From positions 2,334,001 to 2,398,000 of the forward strand of contig NZ_JAAFZC010000001.1 of NCBI RefSeq assembly GCF_010614805.1: a stretch of 64,000 bases of DNA. Reading direction: 5' to 3'. Source of the DNA: Pseudooceanicola aestuarii (lineage in GTDB: Bacteria > Pseudomonadota > Alphaproteobacteria > Rhodobacterales > Rhodobacteraceae). Position 1 is the first letter of the stretch; each line of letters opens with the position of its first letter. The notes below the pieces were generated by a model. The model was not told the origin of the DNA, searched no databases, and worked only from the letters and a program-made list of their open reading frames with translations. A program made the translations under genes and the position numbers. Below are positions 1 through 12,036 of the stretch, one piece after another.

Positions 1-2
1 GC

Positions 3-746
3 GCCGTCATGGGCCAGGGTGTGGGTCTTTGGCCGGGCCTTGCCATGGCGGTGGCCGGGCTGGTGGTCTGCTGCCTGCCGCCGGCGGTGTTCCTGTTCGC
101 ATTGTCGCGCGGGGCACAGGGGCTGGCGGGGGTCGGTGGCAGCTATGCAACCAGCCTGGCGCGCGGCGCGGGTCTGGTGGTCAAAGGCAATGTGGAGAAC
201 GTGATCTGGGCCATTCCCAGCCTGTTCTCCCGCGCGACCCGCGACACCCTGTTCGAGGCCGGGAAGCTGACGATCACCCTGATGTTCATCATCGCCAACG
301 CCCTGATCCTGAAGCACGTGCTGACGGATGAGCAGATCCCGCAACAGATCGCCTCGGCCATGCTGGCGGCCGGGTTCGGGCCGATCATGTTCCTGGTGAT
401 CGTGAACGTCATCCTGCTGATCGGCGGCCAGTTCATGGAGCCGTCGGGGTTGATCGTGATCGTCGCGCCGCTGGTCTTTCCGATCGCGATCCAGCTGGGG
501 ATCGATCCCATTCACCTGGGCATCATCATGGTCGTGAACATGGAAATCGGGATGATCACGCCGCCGGTGGGGCTGAACCTGTTCGTCACCTCCGGCGTGG
601 CGGGGATGCCGATGATGCGCGTGGTCCGCGCGGCGCTGCCCTTCCTGGCCGTGCTCTTCGTGTTCCTGATCCTGGTCACCTATGTGCCTGCGATCTCCAC
701 CTGGTTGCCGATCCTGATGATGGGGCCGGAGATCATCACCAATTGA
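3..746 (+). CDS. TRAP transporter large permease (DctM family), C-terminal part, cut by window edge
   Basis: This is the inner-membrane large subunit of a TRAP-type secondary transporter, which moves small carboxylates using a periplasmic binding protein. Only the C-terminal part lies in the window and the frame is open to the left edge. From about residue 60 of the visible part the match to DctM is clear, with strongly hydrophobic helices and the motifs [36 protein letters not shown] and [10 protein letters not shown]. The first ~50 visible residues are hydrophobic but lack the TPTEAA-like segment expected just ahead of this region, so the upstream part is either divergent or disrupted. The substrate cannot be told from the sequence; dicarboxylate-type is the closest family. 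Confidence 0.85.
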   Translation, partial: AVMGQGVGLWPGLAMAVAGLVVCCLPPAVFLFALSRGAQGLAGVGGSYATSLARGAGLVVKGNVENVIWAIPSLFSRATRDTLFEAGKLTITLMFIIANALILKHVLTDEQIPQQIASAMLAAGFGPIMFLVIVNVILLIGGQFMEPSGLIVIVAPLVFPIAIQLGIDPIHLGIIMVVNMEIGMITPPVGLNLFVTSGVAGMPMMRVVRAALPFLAVLFVFLILVTYVPAISTWLPILMMGPEIITN

Positions 747-879
747 CCGGGGCCCATGGCGGCGGCGCCCGCTGGTCGGGGCGACCGACCGGCATGGGGG
801 CCGGCCAGCACGAGAGCCGATGCACAGCGACGGGCGGCGCGGGGTTTCCGCGCCGCCCGCTGCGCGCTATGGGGGGCGC

Positions 880-1497
880 ATGGAATTGAGGGTCACGGAT
901 CTTGCTGTCGCGCGTGGCGGCCTGCCGGTGCTGGAAGGGCTGGGTTTCGCCGTGCCCGCCGGGACGGCGCTGGTCCTGCGCGGGCCCAACGGGGCGGGCA
1001 AGACGACGCTGCTGCGCACGCTGGCGGGGCTGCAGCCACCGCTGTCGGGCCACGTCTCCGCCCCGGCCGAAAGCGTGGCCTATGCCGGCCATGCCGACGG
1101 GATCAAGCAGGCGCTGACCGTGGCGGAGAACCTGGAATTCTGGGCGCGGGTCCACGGGCGGCGCGACATCACCCCGGCGCTGGCGGCCTTTGACCTTGGG
1201 GCGCTGCGCGACCGTGCGGCGGGCAGCCTGTCGGCGGGTCAGGCACGGCGGCTGGGGCTTGCGCGGCTGGTGGTGACCGGCCGCCCCGCCTGGGTGCTGG
1301 ACGAGCCGACGGTCTCGCTCGATACCGCGTCGGTCGCGCTGTTCACGGCGGCGGTGCGGTCGCATCTGGCGGGCGGCGGGCTGGCGGTGATCGCCACCCA
1401 TATCGACCTGGGCCTGGCCGAGGCGCAGGTTCTGGACGTGGCGCCCTTTCGCGCGCGCCCCCGGCTGACGCGGGACTTCGACGAGGCCTTCCTGTGA
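880..1497 (+). CDS. ccmA: Heme exporter ATP-binding protein CcmA
   Basis: This is the ATPase of the CcmABCD complex, which releases holo-CcmE during cytochrome c maturation at the cytoplasmic membrane. The 205-residue protein has Walker A GPNGAGKT at residues 35-42, an ABC signature [14 protein letters not shown] and Walker B WVLDEPT. The ATG at 880 is chosen because a GGGGGG(C) ribosome site lies just ahead and the protein then begins [10 protein letters not shown], directly at the ABC fold; an earlier in-frame ATG at 820 would add a low-complexity leader. It is the first gene of the ccm operon and its stop overlaps the GTG start of ccmB by 4 nt. Confidence 0.95.
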   Translation: MELRVTDLAVARGGLPVLEGLGFAVPAGTALVLRGPNGAGKTTLLRTLAGLQPPLSGHVSAPAESVAYAGHADGIKQALTVAENLEFWARVHGRRDITPALAAFDLGALRDRAAGSLSAGQARRLGLARLVVTGRPAWVLDEPTVSLDTASVALFTAAVRSHLAGGGLAVIATHIDLGLAEAQVLDVAPFRARPRLTRDFDEAFL

Positions 1498-2150
1498 TCG
1501 CCCTGCTGATCCGCGACCTGCGGCTGGCGGTGCGCGCCGGGGGCGGCTTTGGCCTGGGGCTGGTGTTCTACCTGATCCTGGTCGCACTGGTGGCCTTTGG
1601 CGTGGGGCCGCAGACCGAACGGCTGGCCGGGATCGCGCCGGGCATCCTGTGGGTGGGTGCGCTGCTGGCCTGTTTGCTGTCGCTGGACCGGATCTTTGCC
1701 CTGGACCGGGAGGACGGATCGCTGGACCTGCTGGCCACCGCGCCGCTGCCGCTGGAGGGGGTCGTCGCGGTCAAGGCGCTGGCCCATTGGCTGACCACCG
1801 GCCTGCCGCTGGTGGGCGCGGCGCCGGTGCTGGGGGTGCTGCTGTCGCTGCCGGCGGCGGGGCAGGGGTGGCTGATGTTGTCGCTGCTGCTGGGCACCCC
1901 GGCGCTGAGCGTGATCGGGGCCTTCGGTGCTGCGCTGACCGTGGGGTTGAAGCGCGGCGGGCTGCTGCTGTCGCTGCTGGTGCTGCCGCTGTATGTGCCG
2001 GTGCTGATCTTCGGCGCCGAAGTCGCCCGCCGCGGCGCCGAGGGCATGGTCCTTCAGGCGCCACTGCTGCTGTTGGCAGGAATAACCTGCGGCACTGTGG
2101 CGCTGCTGCCGTTTGCCGCCGCAGCGGTCTTGCGGGTCAACCTGCGATAA
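1494..2150 (+). CDS. ccmB: Heme exporter membrane protein CcmB
   Basis: This is the six-helix membrane partner of CcmA in the cytochrome c maturation ABC complex. It has 218 residues, the usual family length, and is hydrophobic throughout. The cytoplasmic motif [20 protein letters not shown] (about residues 66-85) is characteristic of CcmB. The start is GTG at 1494, in a GTGA overlap with the ccmA stop, which implies translational coupling. The next gene, ccmC, follows after 40 nt. Confidence 0.95.
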   Translation: MIALLIRDLRLAVRAGGGFGLGLVFYLILVALVAFGVGPQTERLAGIAPGILWVGALLACLLSLDRIFALDREDGSLDLLATAPLPLEGVVAVKALAHWLTTGLPLVGAAPVLGVLLSLPAAGQGWLMLSLLLGTPALSVIGAFGAALTVGLKRGGLLLSLLVLPLYVPVLIFGAEVARRGAEGMVLQAPLLLLAGITCGTVALLPFAAAAVLRVNLR

Positions 2151-2190
2151 TGTGAATGTGCGCCACGATCGGGATAGGGTAGGGACAGGC

Positions 2191-2922
2191 ATGGCCTCCA
2201 TCTGGGAATATGCGAACCCCAAAAAGTTCATCGACACCGCCGACCGGCTGCTGCCCGTCGTGGCGGTGCTGGCGGCCGTGGCGCTGGCGGTGGGGCTGGT
2301 CTGGGGGTTCTTCTTCACGCCCGAGGATTATCGCCAGGGCGCGACGGTCAAGATCATCTATCTGCATGTGCCGGCGGCGCTGATGGCGATCAACGCCTGG
2401 CTGATGATGCTGGTCGCCTCGTTGATCTGGCTGGTGCGGCGCCACCATGTCAGCGCGCTGGCCGCACGCGCGGCGGCGCCTGTGGGGGCGGTGATGACGG
2501 TGATCGCCCTGGTGACGGGCGCGATCTGGGGGCAGCCGATGTGGGGCACCTGGTGGGCCTGGGATCCGCGGCTGACGTCGTTTCTGATCCTGTTCCTGTT
2601 CTACCTGGGCTACATCGCCCTGTGGTCCGCGATCGAGGATGACGATACCGCCGCCGACCTGACCGCCATCCTGTGCATGGTGGGATCGGTCTTTGCGGTG
2701 CTGTCACGCTACGCGGTGAATTTCTGGAACCAGGGGCTGCATCAGGGCGCCTCGCTCAGCCTCGACAAGGAAGAGAACGTGGCCGATGTCTTCTACCACC
2801 CGCTGCTGGTCTCCATCGCGGGCTTCGTGCTGCTGTTCCTGGCGCTGGTGCTGTTGCGCACCCAGACGGAGATCCGCGCCCGGCGGATGCGCGCCCTGCT
2901 GCGGCGGGAGCGGATGACGTGA
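2191..2922 (+). CDS. ccmC: Heme exporter protein CcmC (heme-handling WWD protein)
   Basis: CcmC delivers heme to the periplasmic chaperone CcmE. The 243-residue protein has six hydrophobic segments and the tryptophan-rich WWD motif WGTWWAWDPRLTS, which with flanking histidines (for example in IYLHVPAAL) binds heme on the periplasmic face. The ATG at 2191 has an AGGGACAGG ribosome site; an earlier in-frame ATG at 2113 lies inside ccmB and would add an unrelated hydrophilic leader. The stop TGA overlaps the ATG of ccmD (TGATG). Confidence 0.96.
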   Translation: MASIWEYANPKKFIDTADRLLPVVAVLAAVALAVGLVWGFFFTPEDYRQGATVKIIYLHVPAALMAINAWLMMLVASLIWLVRRHHVSALAARAAAPVGAVMTVIALVTGAIWGQPMWGTWWAWDPRLTSFLILFLFYLGYIALWSAIEDDDTAADLTAILCMVGSVFAVLSRYAVNFWNQGLHQGASLSLDKEENVADVFYHPLLVSIAGFVLLFLALVLLRTQTEIRARRMRALLRRERMT

Positions 2923-3074
2923 TGCCGGAACTGGGGAAATACGCCGCCGAGGTGCTCAGCGCCTATGGGCTGTCGCTGCTGCTTCTGGCGGGGGTGACAG
3001 GGATCAGCCTGTGGCGCGCACGGCGCGTGCGGGCGCGGCTGGACGAGGTCGAGAAACAGGTGAAACATGGCTAA
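2922..3074 (+). CDS. ccmD: Heme exporter protein CcmD (50 aa)
   Basis: CcmD is a small membrane protein that stabilises the CcmABC/CcmE complex. The 50-residue product has a single membrane segment (SAYGLSLLLLAGVTGISLW) followed by a basic then charged tail (RARRVRARLDEVEKQVKHG), the standard CcmD layout. Its ATG overlaps the ccmC stop by one base and its end overlaps the ccmG start by 8 nt, so all three are translationally linked. It is identified mainly by size, topology and position between ccmC and ccmG. Confidence 0.93.
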   Translation: MPELGKYAAEVLSAYGLSLLLLAGVTGISLWRARRVRARLDEVEKQVKHG

Positions 3075-3642
3075 GCTCTCTCCGCTCATGATCGCGCCGC
3101 CGGTGATCTTCGCCGGTCTGGCCGCGGTTTTCTTCATCGGAATGCAGCGGGAAGACCCCGATGCGCTGCCCTCGGCCCTTGAAGGGCGGGAGGCGCCCGA
3201 AGTGGTGCTGACGCAGCTGGGCCCGTCGGAGCCCTTCGGCGACGAGGCGTTGCGCGCGGGCGAAGTTGCCCTGGTGAACTTCTGGGCCAGCTGGTGCGCG
3301 CCCTGCCGGGTGGAACATCCCAACCTGACCGAACTGGCGGAGGCCGGGCTGCCGATCTACGGCGTCAATTACAAGGACGAGCCGGACAAGGCATTGGCGT
3401 TCCTGAAAGAACTGGGCGACCCCTATTCCGGGATCGGCGCCGATCCGCAGGGCCGGATGGCGTTGAACTGGGGCCTCTACGGCGTGCCGGAAACCTATAT
3501 CGTCGATGGCGACGGCACGATCCTTCTGCGCTTTGCCGGGCCGCTGACCGACCGGGTGGTGACCGACCGCATCCTGCCCGCGCTGAAAGACGCGGGCGTC
3601 AGCCTGCCTGCGCGCGCGCCCGCCGAGAGCGACCGGAGCTAA
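3067..3642 (+). CDS. ccmG: Periplasmic thiol:disulfide oxidoreductase CcmG/DsbE
   Basis: CcmG is a membrane-anchored thioredoxin-like protein that keeps apocytochrome c cysteines reduced for heme attachment. The 191-residue protein has an N-terminal anchor (about residues 7-25), then a thioredoxin fold with the active site WCAPC (Cys77, Cys80), the CcmG-type loop YGVNYKDEPDKALAFL and the cis-proline region YGVPETYIVD. It is the last gene of the ccm operon seen here; ccmE, ccmF and ccmH are not in the window. Its TAA overlaps the stop of the convergent SDR gene (CTAA at 3639-3642). Confidence 0.96.
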   Translation: MAKLSPLMIAPPVIFAGLAAVFFIGMQREDPDALPSALEGREAPEVVLTQLGPSEPFGDEALRAGEVALVNFWASWCAPCRVEHPNLTELAEAGLPIYGVNYKDEPDKALAFLKELGDPYSGIGADPQGRMALNWGLYGVPETYIVDGDGTILLRFAGPLTDRVVTDRILPALKDAGVSLPARAPAESDRS

Positions 3643-4358
3643 AGCCGGAAGCCTCCCGTTACCGGCAGGACCGCGCCGGTCATCGCCCCCGCTCCTGGCG
3701 ACAGCAGGTAGCGGACGGCGGAGGCAATCTGGTGATCTTCGGGCAGGTGATCCAGCGCCATTTCCGCCAGGAACTTCTGTTGCAACTCGGCCGGGCGGGG
3801 GGCGTGGTCGCGCTCCACCGCGCCGGGGGCGACGGCGTTCACCCGAATGCCGCGCGGGCCGAGCGCCTTTGCCAGGCCGATGGTGGCATTGTCCAGCGCC
3901 GCCTTGGAGGCGGAATAGGCCAGTGCGCCGGCGGCGGGAAAGCGGGCGTTCATGCTGGTGATGTTCACGACACTGGCGCCGGGGGCCAGCTGGTCCAGCG
4001 CGGCGGCGACCAGCGCCAACGGCGCCATCAGGTTGACCCGCATCACGGTCTCCGCCGCCTTGGGGTCGAAGCCGTCGATGCCGCCTTCGGCGATGGCCCC
4101 GGCATTGTTGACCAGCCCCGACAGCGGCCCTACGGCGGCCACCGCCTGCGCGACCACGCGGGCCGGGGCGTCCGGGTCGGTGAAATCGGCCCGGATGCAG
4201 GTGACGCCGCGCGCGCTTAGCGCCTGTGCCTCCGCATGGGCGCTGTGCCAGGTGATGACGACACGGTGATCGGGGATCAGCGCCTCGGCGATGGCGCGGC
4301 CGATGCCACGGGCGGCGCCGATGACCAGGATGGCGGGGCGGAGGGTTGAATCTGACAT
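3639..4358 (-). CDS. Short-chain dehydrogenase/reductase (SDR)
   Basis: This is a cytoplasmic NAD(P)-dependent oxidoreductase of the classical SDR family, 239 residues from the ATG at 4358. The cofactor motif GAARGIG sits at residues 14-20, the structural NNAG at about 84-87, and the catalytic Ser135, Tyr148 and Lys152 (YSASK) are all present; VNAVAPG follows as usual. The set resembles 3-oxoacyl-ACP-reductase-like SDRs, but the substrate cannot be assigned. An in-frame upstream GTG/ATG would add about 20 poorly conserved residues. It overlaps ccmG tail to tail by 4 nt. Confidence 0.85.
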   Translation of the reverse strand: MSDSTLRPAILVIGAARGIGRAIAEALIPDHRVVITWHSAHAEAQALSARGVTCIRADFTDPDAPARVVAQAVAAVGPLSGLVNNAGAIAEGGIDGFDPKAAETVMRVNLMAPLALVAAALDQLAPGASVVNITSMNARFPAAGALAYSASKAALDNATIGLAKALGPRGIRVNAVAPGAVERDHAPRPAELQQKFLAEMALDHLPEDHQIASAVRYLLSPGAGAMTGAVLPVTGGFRL

Positions 4359-4531
4359 GCCGCCATCAGGCCCCGCCCGACCCGGCGGCACAAGCGCCTT
4401 TTGCCGCAGGTGCCGCAATTGCGGGGGTGCGGCGCCTGATGGATTGCCCGGTGGGGGGGTGGTTGATATGCCCGCCCGGTGCCCCTGCTGGTCGGGCGCC
4501 GCCTTCCGCCGTTTCCCGAACAGGACGCCCC

Positions 4532-5431
4532 ATGGACACGCAACTGGCCCCCGCCCGCCCGGACAACCTGCGCGGCGCGCTATGGATGATCGCCGCCATG
4601 GCGGCCTTCGCCGTCGAAGATGCGCTGTTGAAAGGCGCCTCCCGCACGATACCGGTGGGGCAGATCCTGGCGATGTTCGGGCTGGGGGGCACGCTGATCT
4701 TTGCCGCGGTGATGGCCGCGACGCGACAACGGTTCTTTCCGGCGGAGGCGTTTTGCCGGCCCATGCGTCTGCGTGTCCTGTTCGAGATCACGGGCCGGAT
4801 CTTCTACCTCATGGCGATTTCGCTGACGCCTTTGTCGGCGGCGACGGTGATCCTTCAGGCGACGCCGATCGTGGTGGTCGCCGGCGCCGCCCTCGTCTTT
4901 GGGGAGACGGTGGGCTGGCGGCGTTGGACTGCGATCTGCATCGGGTTGCTGGGGGTCGTGGTGATCGTGCAGCCGGGGACCGACGGGTTTTCCCCCCTGT
5001 CGTTGTTGGCGATCCTGGGTATGTTGGGCTTCGCCTGCCGGGATCTGGCGAGCCGCGCGGCGCCGGCCGCGCTGGGGACGGCGCTGCTGGGGTTCTACGG
5101 CTTTGCCTCCTATGTCCTGGGCGGGGTCGGCTACGCGATCTGGCAGGGGGTGCCGCCGGTCTGGCCGGGGGGCGCCGACCTGGCGGCGCTGACCGGCGCG
5201 GTGCTGGCGGGGACAATGGCCTATGCCTGCCTGATGAAGGCGATGCGCACCGGTGAGATTTCTGCCGTGACGCCCTTCCGCTATACCAGGCTGATCTTCG
5301 GCATCCTGCTGGGCGTGCAGATCTTCGGCGAGACGCTGACCCCGGCGATGCTGCTGGGATCGGGGCTGATCGTGCTTTCGGGCCTGTTCATCCTGGCACG
5401 CGGGCGCCAGGCCCCTGCCGCGCCGCGATAG
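4532..5431 (+). CDS. EamA-family (DMT) transporter
   Basis: This is a ten-helix drug/metabolite-type inner-membrane carrier of 299 residues with two EamA repeats; the second repeat begins near residue 150. Motifs such as PLSAATVILQATPIVVVAGAALVFGE and the C-terminal VTPFRYTRLIFGILLGVQIFGE are typical. The ATG at 4532 follows an AGGA site, so longer in-frame versions reaching into the SDR promoter region are unlikely. Substrate and direction of transport are unknown. Its 3' end overlaps the convergent methyltransferase gene by 44 nt. Confidence 0.85.
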   Translation: MDTQLAPARPDNLRGALWMIAAMAAFAVEDALLKGASRTIPVGQILAMFGLGGTLIFAAVMAATRQRFFPAEAFCRPMRLRVLFEITGRIFYLMAISLTPLSAATVILQATPIVVVAGAALVFGETVGWRRWTAICIGLLGVVVIVQPGTDGFSPLSLLAILGMLGFACRDLASRAAPAALGTALLGFYGFASYVLGGVGYAIWQGVPPVWPGGADLAALTGAVLAGTMAYACLMKAMRTGEISAVTPFRYTRLIFGILLGVQIFGETLTPAMLLGSGLIVLSGLFILARGRQAPAAPR

Positions 5432-6035
5432 GGCCGACGCGGCGCGCCAGCCAGACGGTGCGCCCGCCGCAGGCCGGGTCTTCCTCCCCGTGCCGCAGCA
5501 GGGCGAAACCGTGGCGGGCCAGCAGGCGGCGGGTCTCCTCCGGGGACAGGCTGGCATGGTACAGCGGCGCCCCCCGGAACCGCCCAAGGGCCACTCCCGC
5601 GCGCGGACCAGAGGTGAACATCAGCGCCGCACCGGGCGCGGCATGGGCCGCGATGCGCGCCATCAGCCGGCGTTGATCGGCAGGTGCCAGGTGGAACAGG
5701 CTGTCCCAGGCCAGGATGCCGTGAAACCGCCGGCCCATGGCCAGCCGGCGCATGTCCCCCAGGTGCCAGTGCGCAGCCGGCATCCGTTGCCGCGCCAGGC
5801 GCAGCAGCGGGGCGGACGTGTCTACCCCGGTGACCCGTGCGCCCCGCGCCAATAGCGCCCGCGCCAGCGGATCGCCCGCGCCACAGCCCAGATCCAGCAC
5901 CGCCGCCCGCGCGGGCAGGGCGGCCACGAAGGCCGCCAGCCAGTCCCGTTCGACCAGCGCGCGGCTGCGCAGCCGGTTCCAGTCAAGCCCGTGCCGACGG
6001 TATAGCGGGATGATCTGCTGCGAGATTTCGGACAT
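5388..6035 (-). CDS. Class I SAM-dependent methyltransferase
   Basis: This 215-residue protein has a Rossmann methyltransferase core: motif I VLDLGCGAGDPLARALLARG, an acidic end of strand 2 (VTGVDTS), and motif LAWDSLFHLAPADQRRLM. The substrate is not recognisable. The ATG at 6035 (MSEISQ) has GGATGG at suitable distance; an ATG 12 nt earlier lacks a site. The gene is convergent with the EamA gene, overlapping it by 44 nt, and lies downstream of acnA on the same strand but beyond a likely acnA terminator, so it probably has its own promoter. Confidence 0.8.
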   Translation of the reverse strand: MSEISQQIIPLYRRHGLDWNRLRSRALVERDWLAAFVAALPARAAVLDLGCGAGDPLARALLARGARVTGVDTSAPLLRLARQRMPAAHWHLGDMRRLAMGRRFHGILAWDSLFHLAPADQRRLMARIAAHAAPGAALMFTSGPRAGVALGRFRGAPLYHASLSPEETRRLLARHGFALLRHGEEDPACGGRTVWLARRVGPIAARQGPGARVPG

Positions 6036-6119
6036 CGCACCATCCAACCGTGCCGCGCCCCTGCCTGCAAGGTGACATAGGCCGCCAGGACTGCGAAAGG
6101 GCGCATCCAGAATGTGAAA

Positions 6120-6148
6120 CGGCCCCCCGTGCGGAACACGAGGGGCCG
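6120..6148 (-). terminator. Hairpin terminator downstream of acnA
   Basis: A 12-bp stem (bases 6120-6131 with 6137-6148, one G·U pair) encloses a 5-nt loop and is followed in the minus-strand direction by TTTCAC. It lies about 40 nt after the acnA stop and has the form of an intrinsic terminator with a short T tract. Confidence 0.6.
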
Positions 6149-6185
6149 AAAGGCCGGTGTCAGAACCGGGCGTGTGATCGTGTGA

Positions 6186-8963
<2,778 letters not shown>

Positions 8964-9231
8964 GGGGTGGCTCCCTTTCGGCATGGAATGAGGGTACTGC
9001 TGGCCCGCTTCTGCATCATCGCCGGAATGCAATCAAGGGGGCGTTCTCAAAAAAGGTATGCCATTGTACACAGAAGGCAAGGCAACCCGCCGGGCGGGCG
9101 GGGCGAACCCGGGGGGGCATGCCGATCACGCCCGATCGCTGCGGGATCACCGGCGCGTGTCTCGCAAAACCTTGATTGGTTATTTCAATCTGTCGGTTCT
9201 ACCTATTCTGACGACCGAAGGGGAACGGAGT

Positions 9232-9942
9232 ATGACGGCAATGATGGCGCGACTGGCCGCGATGGCGTTTGCAGGAATGATGGGCGCCATGCCACTGGCC
9301 GCCGGGGAGCGGGGGCCGATCGTGGTGGAATTGTTCACCTCGCAGGGGTGTTCCAGCTGCCCGCCGGCCGACGCCCTGCTGGGCGAATTGTCGGATCGCG
9401 GCGATGTCCTGCCGCTGGCGCTGCATGTGGATTACTGGGACTACCTGGGATGGAAGGATGTCTTTGCCTCTCCCGCCTATTCCAAGCGCCAGAAAAACTA
9501 CGCCCGTGCCGCCGGCCGACGCATGGTTTACACGCCGCAGATGATCATTGGCGGGGCAGGGGCCGTGGTCGGCACCCATCCGATGGATGTCGCCGACCTG
9601 ATCCGGGTCGAGCGGGAGCGGGAGGTGAACCTGTCGCTGAAGATCGCCGCCGCCGGGCAGGGAACGTTCCGCGTGGCGTTGCGCAATGGCGGCGATACCG
9701 GGCCCTATGTCGTGCAGTTGGTGCATTTCGAACCGCATGAGCTGGTGGAGATCCGTACCGGCGAGAATGCGGGAGAAAAGATCGGCTATTCCAACATCGT
9801 GACCCATTGGCAGGTGCTGAGCCATTGGGATGGGGCCGCCCCGCTGGAGCTGACCGTCTCTCCCGCGCAGGACCGCCCCGGCGCGGTGCTGGTGCAGCGC
9901 GAAGGCCCCGGCGTGATCGAGGCGGCGGCGCGCCTGCCCTGA
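9232..9942 (+). CDS. Secreted DUF1223 thioredoxin-like protein
   Basis: This is a 236-residue protein with an N-terminal signal peptide (MTAMMARLAAMAFAGMMGAMPLAAGE), then the DUF1223 core PIVVELFTSQGCSSCPPADALLGEL, with a thioredoxin-like CxxC (Cys40, Cys43). HVDYWDYLGWKD and YTPQMIIGG are family motifs. A periplasmic redox role is inferred from the fold; the true function is unknown. The start follows AAGGGGAAC. It is preceded by a 268-bp divergent region shared with acnA. Confidence 0.85.
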   Translation: MTAMMARLAAMAFAGMMGAMPLAAGERGPIVVELFTSQGCSSCPPADALLGELSDRGDVLPLALHVDYWDYLGWKDVFASPAYSKRQKNYARAAGRRMVYTPQMIIGGAGAVVGTHPMDVADLIRVEREREVNLSLKIAAAGQGTFRVALRNGGDTGPYVVQLVHFEPHELVEIRTGENAGEKIGYSNIVTHWQVLSHWDGAAPLELTVSPAQDRPGAVLVQREGPGVIEAAARLP

Positions 9943-10084
9943 GGCGCGCGCAGGGCGCGGGTCGGCTTGGCCCCCTGAGGGAGGGGACGTGTCGGTTAGA
10001 GGGCCGCGCCGGCGTTTTCGCGCCGTCACTGCGCGGTTCGGCCGGGGCGGGATCTGACGGGATTGCCCCGACCTTTCCTCGCGG

Positions 10085-10969
10085 TTATTTCCAGCGGCGG
10101 TGAATCCAGAACCATTGTTCGGGATGAGCTTCGGTCATGCGGGCGAGGCTGTTGTTCAGCGCCTGGGTCATCTCTTCGGCGGTGCTGTGGGTCACCGGGT
10201 CTTCGACCAGCACGCGGAAAGTCAGGCCGTCGGGCTGGCGAATACCGTAGATCGGCACAAGCAGTGCGTTGTATTTCAACGCCATTTCCGCCGCGGACAG
10301 GGCTGTCATCGCGGGCTGACCCAGAAAATCCAGCGGCGCGCCGGAGGCGAAATGCTGATCCCCCAGCATGGCAAAGGCCCGCCCCTCGCGCATGAACCGT
10401 ACCATTTCGGCCAGCCCCCTGCGGCCACGGGCGAACATCGGTTCCGCCACGCTTTCCATCGCGTCGACGTAGTGGCGATTGAAATAACGGTTGTTCATCG
10501 GCCGGTAGAGCGCGCCAACCTCGCCGTAGCGCAGCGACATCGCGGCACGGAAGGCGTCGTAATTGCCGAAATGCCCCGAGACGAACAGCACGGCGCGCCC
10601 TTCGGCGCGGGCGGTATCAACGGCGGCCAGGCCGGGGCCCTCCGGGACCAGGTCGCGGATGCGATTGCGGAACTGGCGGCCGGAATAGATCTCGATCAGG
10701 GTTCGGCCGGCATTGTCGGGCACGGCCTGCTCCAGCTTGCGGATCTCGTCTTCGGGCAGGTCGGGCCAGACCAGCGCCAGGTTGTTGCGGATGCGGCGGC
10801 GCCAGCCCGCCAGCGGCGCCACCACGCGCGACACCAGCCCGCCCATGAACCGCACGCGCAGCCGGTAGGGCAACGCCAGCGCCAGCAGCAGCAGCCCGCG
10901 GAGGGCCAGGTTCAGGGCGTATTCACCCAACCGCACGCGGCGGGACGGGCGGGCATCTTCGGCGGCCAA
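10085..10969 (-). CDS. LpxL/HtrB-family lysophospholipid acyltransferase
   Basis: This is a 294-residue inner-membrane acyltransferase of the lipid A late-acyltransferase family. A hydrophobic N-terminal stretch (residues 18-35) is followed by the catalytic HX4D motif (His133-FGNY-Asp138), then GALYRPMNN, GDQHF and the C-terminal EQWFWIHRRWK. It probably adds a secondary acyl chain to the lipid A precursor. The best start is TTG at 10969, with AGGGGG about 9 nt upstream, only 3 nt after the stop of the preceding EamA gene, so the two form an operon. GTG 33 nt further in is an alternative. Confidence 0.85.
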   Translation of the reverse strand: MAAEDARPSRRVRLGEYALNLALRGLLLLALALPYRLRVRFMGGLVSRVVAPLAGWRRRIRNNLALVWPDLPEDEIRKLEQAVPDNAGRTLIEIYSGRQFRNRIRDLVPEGPGLAAVDTARAEGRAVLFVSGHFGNYDAFRAAMSLRYGEVGALYRPMNNRYFNRHYVDAMESVAEPMFARGRRGLAEMVRFMREGRAFAMLGDQHFASGAPLDFLGQPAMTALSAAEMALKYNALLVPIYGIRQPDGLTFRVLVEDPVTHSTAEEMTQALNNSLARMTEAHPEQWFWIHRRWK

Positions 10970-10972
10970 GGT

Positions 10973-11869
10973 TCAAACCCCCTCTGGCGGCAGTTTGGCG
11001 CGCGCGGTATCCGGCGCGCGGGCGGCGCGAACCTCACGGTGCCAGACATAGACGCCCGAGCCAACGATGATCAGCGCCCCCAGCACGGTCCAGCGGTCGG
11101 GATATTCCTGGAACAGGACGATACCCCAGAACGTCGCGAAGACCAGCCCGACATAGGCAAAGGGCGCCAGCATCGCCGCCTCTCCCGAGGAGAACGCCCG
11201 GATCAGGAACAATTGCCCCAGCGTGCCCGCCCCGGCCAGTAGCAGCATCATCAGCGCGGTCAGCAGGTCCGGCGTCTGCCAGTGGAACGGCACCAGCACC
11301 GACATCGCCAAGGCCCCCAGCACGGCACCGTAGAACAGCGAGGTCCACGGGCTTTCCCGATTGCCGATGTACCGGGTGATGATCGCATATGTGGCGTAGC
11401 AACAGGCCGCCCCCACCGGCAGCAGCGCCGCCAGGGAGAAAACGTCCGTTCCCGGACGGATCACGATCAACGCGCCGATCAGTGCGACGCCGATGGCCAG
11501 GATGCGGCGGATGCCGATCGCCTCGCCCAGAAACAGCGCGGCGCCCAGGGTGATCAGCACCGGGTTCACATCCATGATCGCCGTCGCCTCTGCCAGGCCG
11601 ATATGGGCGATGCCGAAGAAGAAGAAAGCGGTCGCTCCCAGCAGAACCACCGAGCGCGCGGCCTGAAGCACGGGGAAGTTGGTGCGCATGGTCGCCCGCA
11701 GGCGGGGGGCGATCAGCACCAGAACCAGAACCGCCTGTCCGGCATAGCGTGCCCACAGCGCCATGTAGGTATTGCTGCGCTCCGCCACGGCCTTGGCCGT
11801 CGCATCCATGGTGGTGAAGAAGAAGATGGCGACAAGCATCATTCCGATGGCGCGGGCATTCGGTCCCAT
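10973..11869 (-). CDS. EamA-family (DMT) transporter
   Basis: This 298-residue inner-membrane carrier has ten predicted helices and two EamA halves (GLAEATAIMDVNPVLITLGAALFLGE; FSSGEAAMLAPFAYVGLVFATFWG). The ligand is unknown. It lies directly upstream of the LpxL-like acyltransferase with a 3-nt gap and so is probably cotranscribed with it. This is the second of three EamA proteins in the window and is clearly a different subfamily from the one at 20997. Confidence 0.85.
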   Translation of the reverse strand: MGPNARAIGMMLVAIFFFTTMDATAKAVAERSNTYMALWARYAGQAVLVLVLIAPRLRATMRTNFPVLQAARSVVLLGATAFFFFGIAHIGLAEATAIMDVNPVLITLGAALFLGEAIGIRRILAIGVALIGALIVIRPGTDVFSLAALLPVGAACCYATYAIITRYIGNRESPWTSLFYGAVLGALAMSVLVPFHWQTPDLLTALMMLLLAGAGTLGQLFLIRAFSSGEAAMLAPFAYVGLVFATFWGIVLFQEYPDRWTVLGALIIVGSGVYVWHREVRAARAPDTARAKLPPEGV

Positions 11870-12036
11870 GAGCGGCCTTTCAAATTTGCGCGGACCCTAT
11901 GTCCGGCAGGCAGCGGACGCAAGCCGCAGCGCCCAAGGGGCGCCTGGTGGCTGGTCGTGGCGGGCAGGCGTGGAACGGCCACCCTGCGGGTGGGGCCGGA
12001 TTACGCCAACCGGGCGCGGTTGGGTGGTGGGGGGCG

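Noticed and set aside
4277..5256. Several long frames on both strands overlapping the EamA gene at 4532
   Set aside because: They have no membrane pattern or motif; the EamA frame alone gives ten helices.
9943..10084. Possible small gene between the DUF1223 and acyltransferase genes
   Set aside because: Nothing with a start site and plausible product was found; the interval is a convergent gap.
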